Made by a program: the position numbers and the translations under genes
Source: Candidatus Omnitrophota bacterium
Lineage (GTDB): Bacteria > Omnitrophota > Gorgyraeia > Zapsychrales > JANLHA01
Length of the DNA: 7,321 bases
Reading direction: 5' to 3'
Assembly (NCBI GenBank): GCA_024653845.1
Contig: JANLHA010000315.1
Coordinates: forward strand, 1-7,321
In this document: positions 5,734 through 7,321 of the stretch, piece after piece
Layout: every line of letters starts with the position of its first letter
Numbering within the stretch: position 1 is the first letter of the stretch
Notes under the pieces: model-generated
Seen by the model: the letters and a program-made list of their open reading frames with translations, nothing else
Told to the model about the DNA's origin: nothing
Database searches by the model: none

Positions 5734-6126
5734 GTGGGAGATAAAGAGCCTAGACATGCAATTCATCCTGCTGGCAACATTTTTGGGCAGGATAAAAATT
5801 CTGATGAAACAATCCGCGGATATTTGAAATTCTTCTCTTTTGATGGATATTTTGTTTCAAGCATAGCTCTTTTAGGATATGGATTTTATAGTTTATGGGC
5901 AAAAAAAATTTTTAATATTTTTTGGCTTATGGAAAAAAATTGGTCGAACCATCGGGAGCCCTTGGTTGTTTTTCAAGAATCGGACCCAAGTGGATTCAGC
6001 TTTAGTGCTGTTGTCTTTCTAGGAGTTGGGTTGCTTCTTTTTTTAAATTTTCTAGGGTCCTATGCAGGATATCAAGAGAAATTAGCACGACAAAAAGTGA
6101 GGGATGATGATGCAGCGTCTAAATAA
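5734..6126 (+). CDS. Two-TM membrane protein of unknown function
   Basis: A 130-residue protein that I do not recognise. It has a polar N-terminus with His and Asp (1-30) and a hydrophobic helix at about 38-57. A loop of about 30 residues follows with three Trp in the segment around 55-70 and an acidic stretch (FQESDPSGF), then a second helix at about 88-112 and a charged C-terminal tail (KLARQKVRDDD). Both termini are probably cytoplasmic, leaving the loop outside. Translation starts at GTG: AAGGGGA (5721-5727) lies at the right distance and no in-frame ATG fits. It is the first gene behind a consensus promoter and overlaps the next gene by 17 bp, so the two products are probably made together. 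It may be an inner-membrane partner of the exported coiled-coil protein; this is inference. Confidence 0.75.
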   Translation: MGDKEPRHAIHPAGNIFGQDKNSDETIRGYLKFFSFDGYFVSSIALLGYGFYSLWAKKIFNIFWLMEKNWSNHREPLVVFQESDPSGFSFSAVVFLGVGLLLFLNFLGSYAGYQEKLARQKVRDDDAASK

Positions 6127-7321
6127 ATTTTATTTTTTCATGGCAATCACTATTGTGGTATTAGGAAGTTCCCCCTTGGTGCGTGCTCAGGAACAGCAAT
6201 CCGCCGCACAATCCCTTCAAGACGAAAATACCCATCTTAAAAAAGAATTGGCCGACTTGTACGTTTCCACAAATAAAAAAATTAAAGATCTTGAGAAACA
6301 GATTCTTGAGAGTGAGCGGCTTTTGGCCAAACGTGTGACGCAGGCTCAGAATTCCATGATGAAGGAACTCGAGCAATATAAAAAGAGTGCTTCTCAAATT
6401 CAACCTGTTACGGGAAGTCCAGCCGAAAAATTGCAATCCACCGAAGAGCTGTTGCAAAAAAATGAATCTTTAACAAAACAATTGGAAGAACAGAAAGCCA
6501 AAAGTGAAGAGCTTCAAACCCAATTGAAAGAAAATGAAATTTTACAAGAGAAGGTGATTGAAGAGGCGCGAGCTCCGCTCCAGACCCAGGTGGGAGAACT
6601 TCAACAAAAGTTGGCTCAACAGGAAACGGGTCAGCAAAAAATTGCGGAGATGATCAAGCAGGCACGTGAACCTTTGCTGGGAAGAATTCAAAGCCTGGAA
6701 ACGGATTTGCAAACTCAGGAAAAGCTTTGGGCAAGTCGTTTGGAACAACAGAAAACAGCGTCGGAGGTCCAAGTCGGCCCATGGCAGCAGCAAATTCAGG
6801 TTCTTGAAAAAAGAAGTGCAGATGCCGAGGCACTGGTTGCTGATTTAAAGTCTCAATTGGCTTCTCGAGAAAATCAAAGCATTACTCATCAGAAAAAAAA
6901 TATAGAGACAGAGCAAGCATTTCAGAAAATGAAAGATGAGAGAGACGAGGCGGTTAAGCAGTTGACAGATTTGCAGAACAAATATGGTGAGGATCAACAA
7001 AAAATAGCATTTTTGGAGGAAGCTCTTAAGCAAGAAAAAGAAAGTTTGCCCCAGCAGATTGACGTCGCCAAGAAGCCGCTGGTTGAAGAGGTGGCTTCTT
7101 TAAAAAATCAATTGCAATTGTTGGAAGCATCGATTCCAGAAAAAATTGAGCAGGTCCGTTTACCTTTGGACGAAAAAATTTCTCAATTGACGAAAGATTT
7201 AGAGTCTCTTCAGAATTCCATACCTGCTCAAGTGGAAGAAGGTCGCAAGCCATTGTACGAAGAGAATCAAGCCTTACAGAATCAATTGAAAGAGGTCAAA
7301 AATCTTTTTCCCAAAAAAGTC
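6110..7321 (+). CDS. Secreted coiled-coil repeat protein (C-terminus beyond window)
   Basis: An open frame of 404 codons with no stop, cut by the window edge. Three in-frame ATGs in a row (6104, 6107, 6110) begin it; 6110 is preferred because GAGG (6099-6102) is then 7 nt upstream. A Sec signal peptide is clear: basic QRLNK, a hydrophobic core at 7-24 and a VRA cleavage site after A26. The mature part is rich in Q, E, K and L and almost wholly helical, with no cysteine and no catalytic motif. The motif [RK]xPLxxx[IV]xxLxxxL recurs at prolines 156, 188, 323, 352 and 381, with a degenerate copy at 224 (PW). From residue 312 it becomes a strict 29-residue repeat. Probably a periplasmic or surface coiled-coil rod. 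No named family recognised; it is co-transcribed with the two-TM gene. Confidence 0.85.
   Translation, partial: MQRLNKFYFFMAITIVVLGSSPLVRAQEQQSAAQSLQDENTHLKKELADLYVSTNKKIKDLEKQILESERLLAKRVTQAQNSMMKELEQYKKSASQIQPVTGSPAEKLQSTEELLQKNESLTKQLEEQKAKSEELQTQLKENEILQEKVIEEARAPLQTQVGELQQKLAQQETGQQKIAEMIKQAREPLLGRIQSLETDLQTQEKLWASRLEQQKTASEVQVGPWQQQIQVLEKRSADAEALVADLKSQLASRENQSITHQKKNIETEQAFQKMKDERDEAVKQLTDLQNKYGEDQQKIAFLEEALKQEKESLPQQIDVAKKPLVEEVASLKNQLQLLEASIPEKIEQVRLPLDEKISQLTKDLESLQNSIPAQVEEGRKPLYEENQALQNQLKEVKNLFPKKV
7043..7321 (+). repeat. Tandem 29-residue (87-bp) protein repeats
   Basis: Three full units and the start of a fourth: residues 312-340, 341-369, 370-398 and 399 onward (7043-7129, 7130-7216, 7217-7303, 7304-7321). 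Each begins (S/L)-(L/I/F)-P-x-x-(I/V); the full units continue (D/E)-x-x-(K/R)-x-P-L and later L-x3-L at fixed positions. Prolines fall exactly 29 apart (314, 343, 372, 401), with a second series at 323, 352, 381. The DNA is diverged, so these are old protein repeats, not a fresh tandem duplication. More units are expected past the window edge. Confidence 0.75.

Noticed and set aside
6161..7253. Several 60-100-codon frames on the - strand in the last kilobase
   Set aside because: All lie antisense to one long uninterrupted + strand frame with a signal peptide and periodic coiled-coil pattern; their Leu/Phe-rich products are what antisense to Q/E/K-rich codons gives.

Overview
The window is about 43% GC by eye and looks like a chromosomal stretch from a diderm (Gram-negative-type) bacterium. 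The signs are an ExbB/TolQ-ExbD/TolR pair, an outer-membrane-type lipoprotein and Sec-exported envelope proteins. Some traits would fit one of the poorly cultured diderm phyla, for example Omnitrophota or a relative: an orphan Flp-type prepilin, a receiver-GGDDF regulator, and one tRNA gene with an encoded CCA next to one without. That placement is inference; the sequence does not fix the lineage.

Left part (1-1153, + strand): a possible tail of an upstream gene, tRNA-Leu(GAG), then rpe (ribulose-phosphate 3-epimerase) whose ATG lies only 12 nt after the tRNA. A small Flp-like prepilin gene with its own promoter follows. Its 3' end overlaps, tail to tail, a two-gene signalling unit on the - strand (1125-3654). 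That unit is a membrane-anchored GAF histidine kinase followed by a receiver-GGDEF response regulator with a GGDDF signature. Together they look like a two-component pathway that may end in cyclic-di-GMP signalling.

Middle (3660-4465): a back-to-back promoter region drives the kinase leftward and tRNA-Glu(CTC) rightward. After the tRNA comes a hairpin that uses the CCA end, then a set of helically phased CTAATCT-like direct repeats just upstream of a probable -10 element. Next is a gene for a small TPR-like lipoprotein, closed by a clear intrinsic terminator.

Right part (4466-7321): exbB-exbD on the - strand (4-bp overlap) and, divergent from them, a + strand operon. Its promoter is a perfect TTGACA-N17-TATAAT carrying nested palindromes. 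The operon encodes a two-TM protein of unknown function and, overlapping it, a secreted coiled-coil protein that runs off the window end. The coiled-coil protein has a recurrent R/K-x-P-L motif that becomes a strict 29-residue repeat near the window edge. This divergent cluster (proton-driven motor pair, unknown membrane protein, exported coiled-coil repeat protein) is the best candidate here for an undescribed envelope system. No function can be assigned from the sequence alone.
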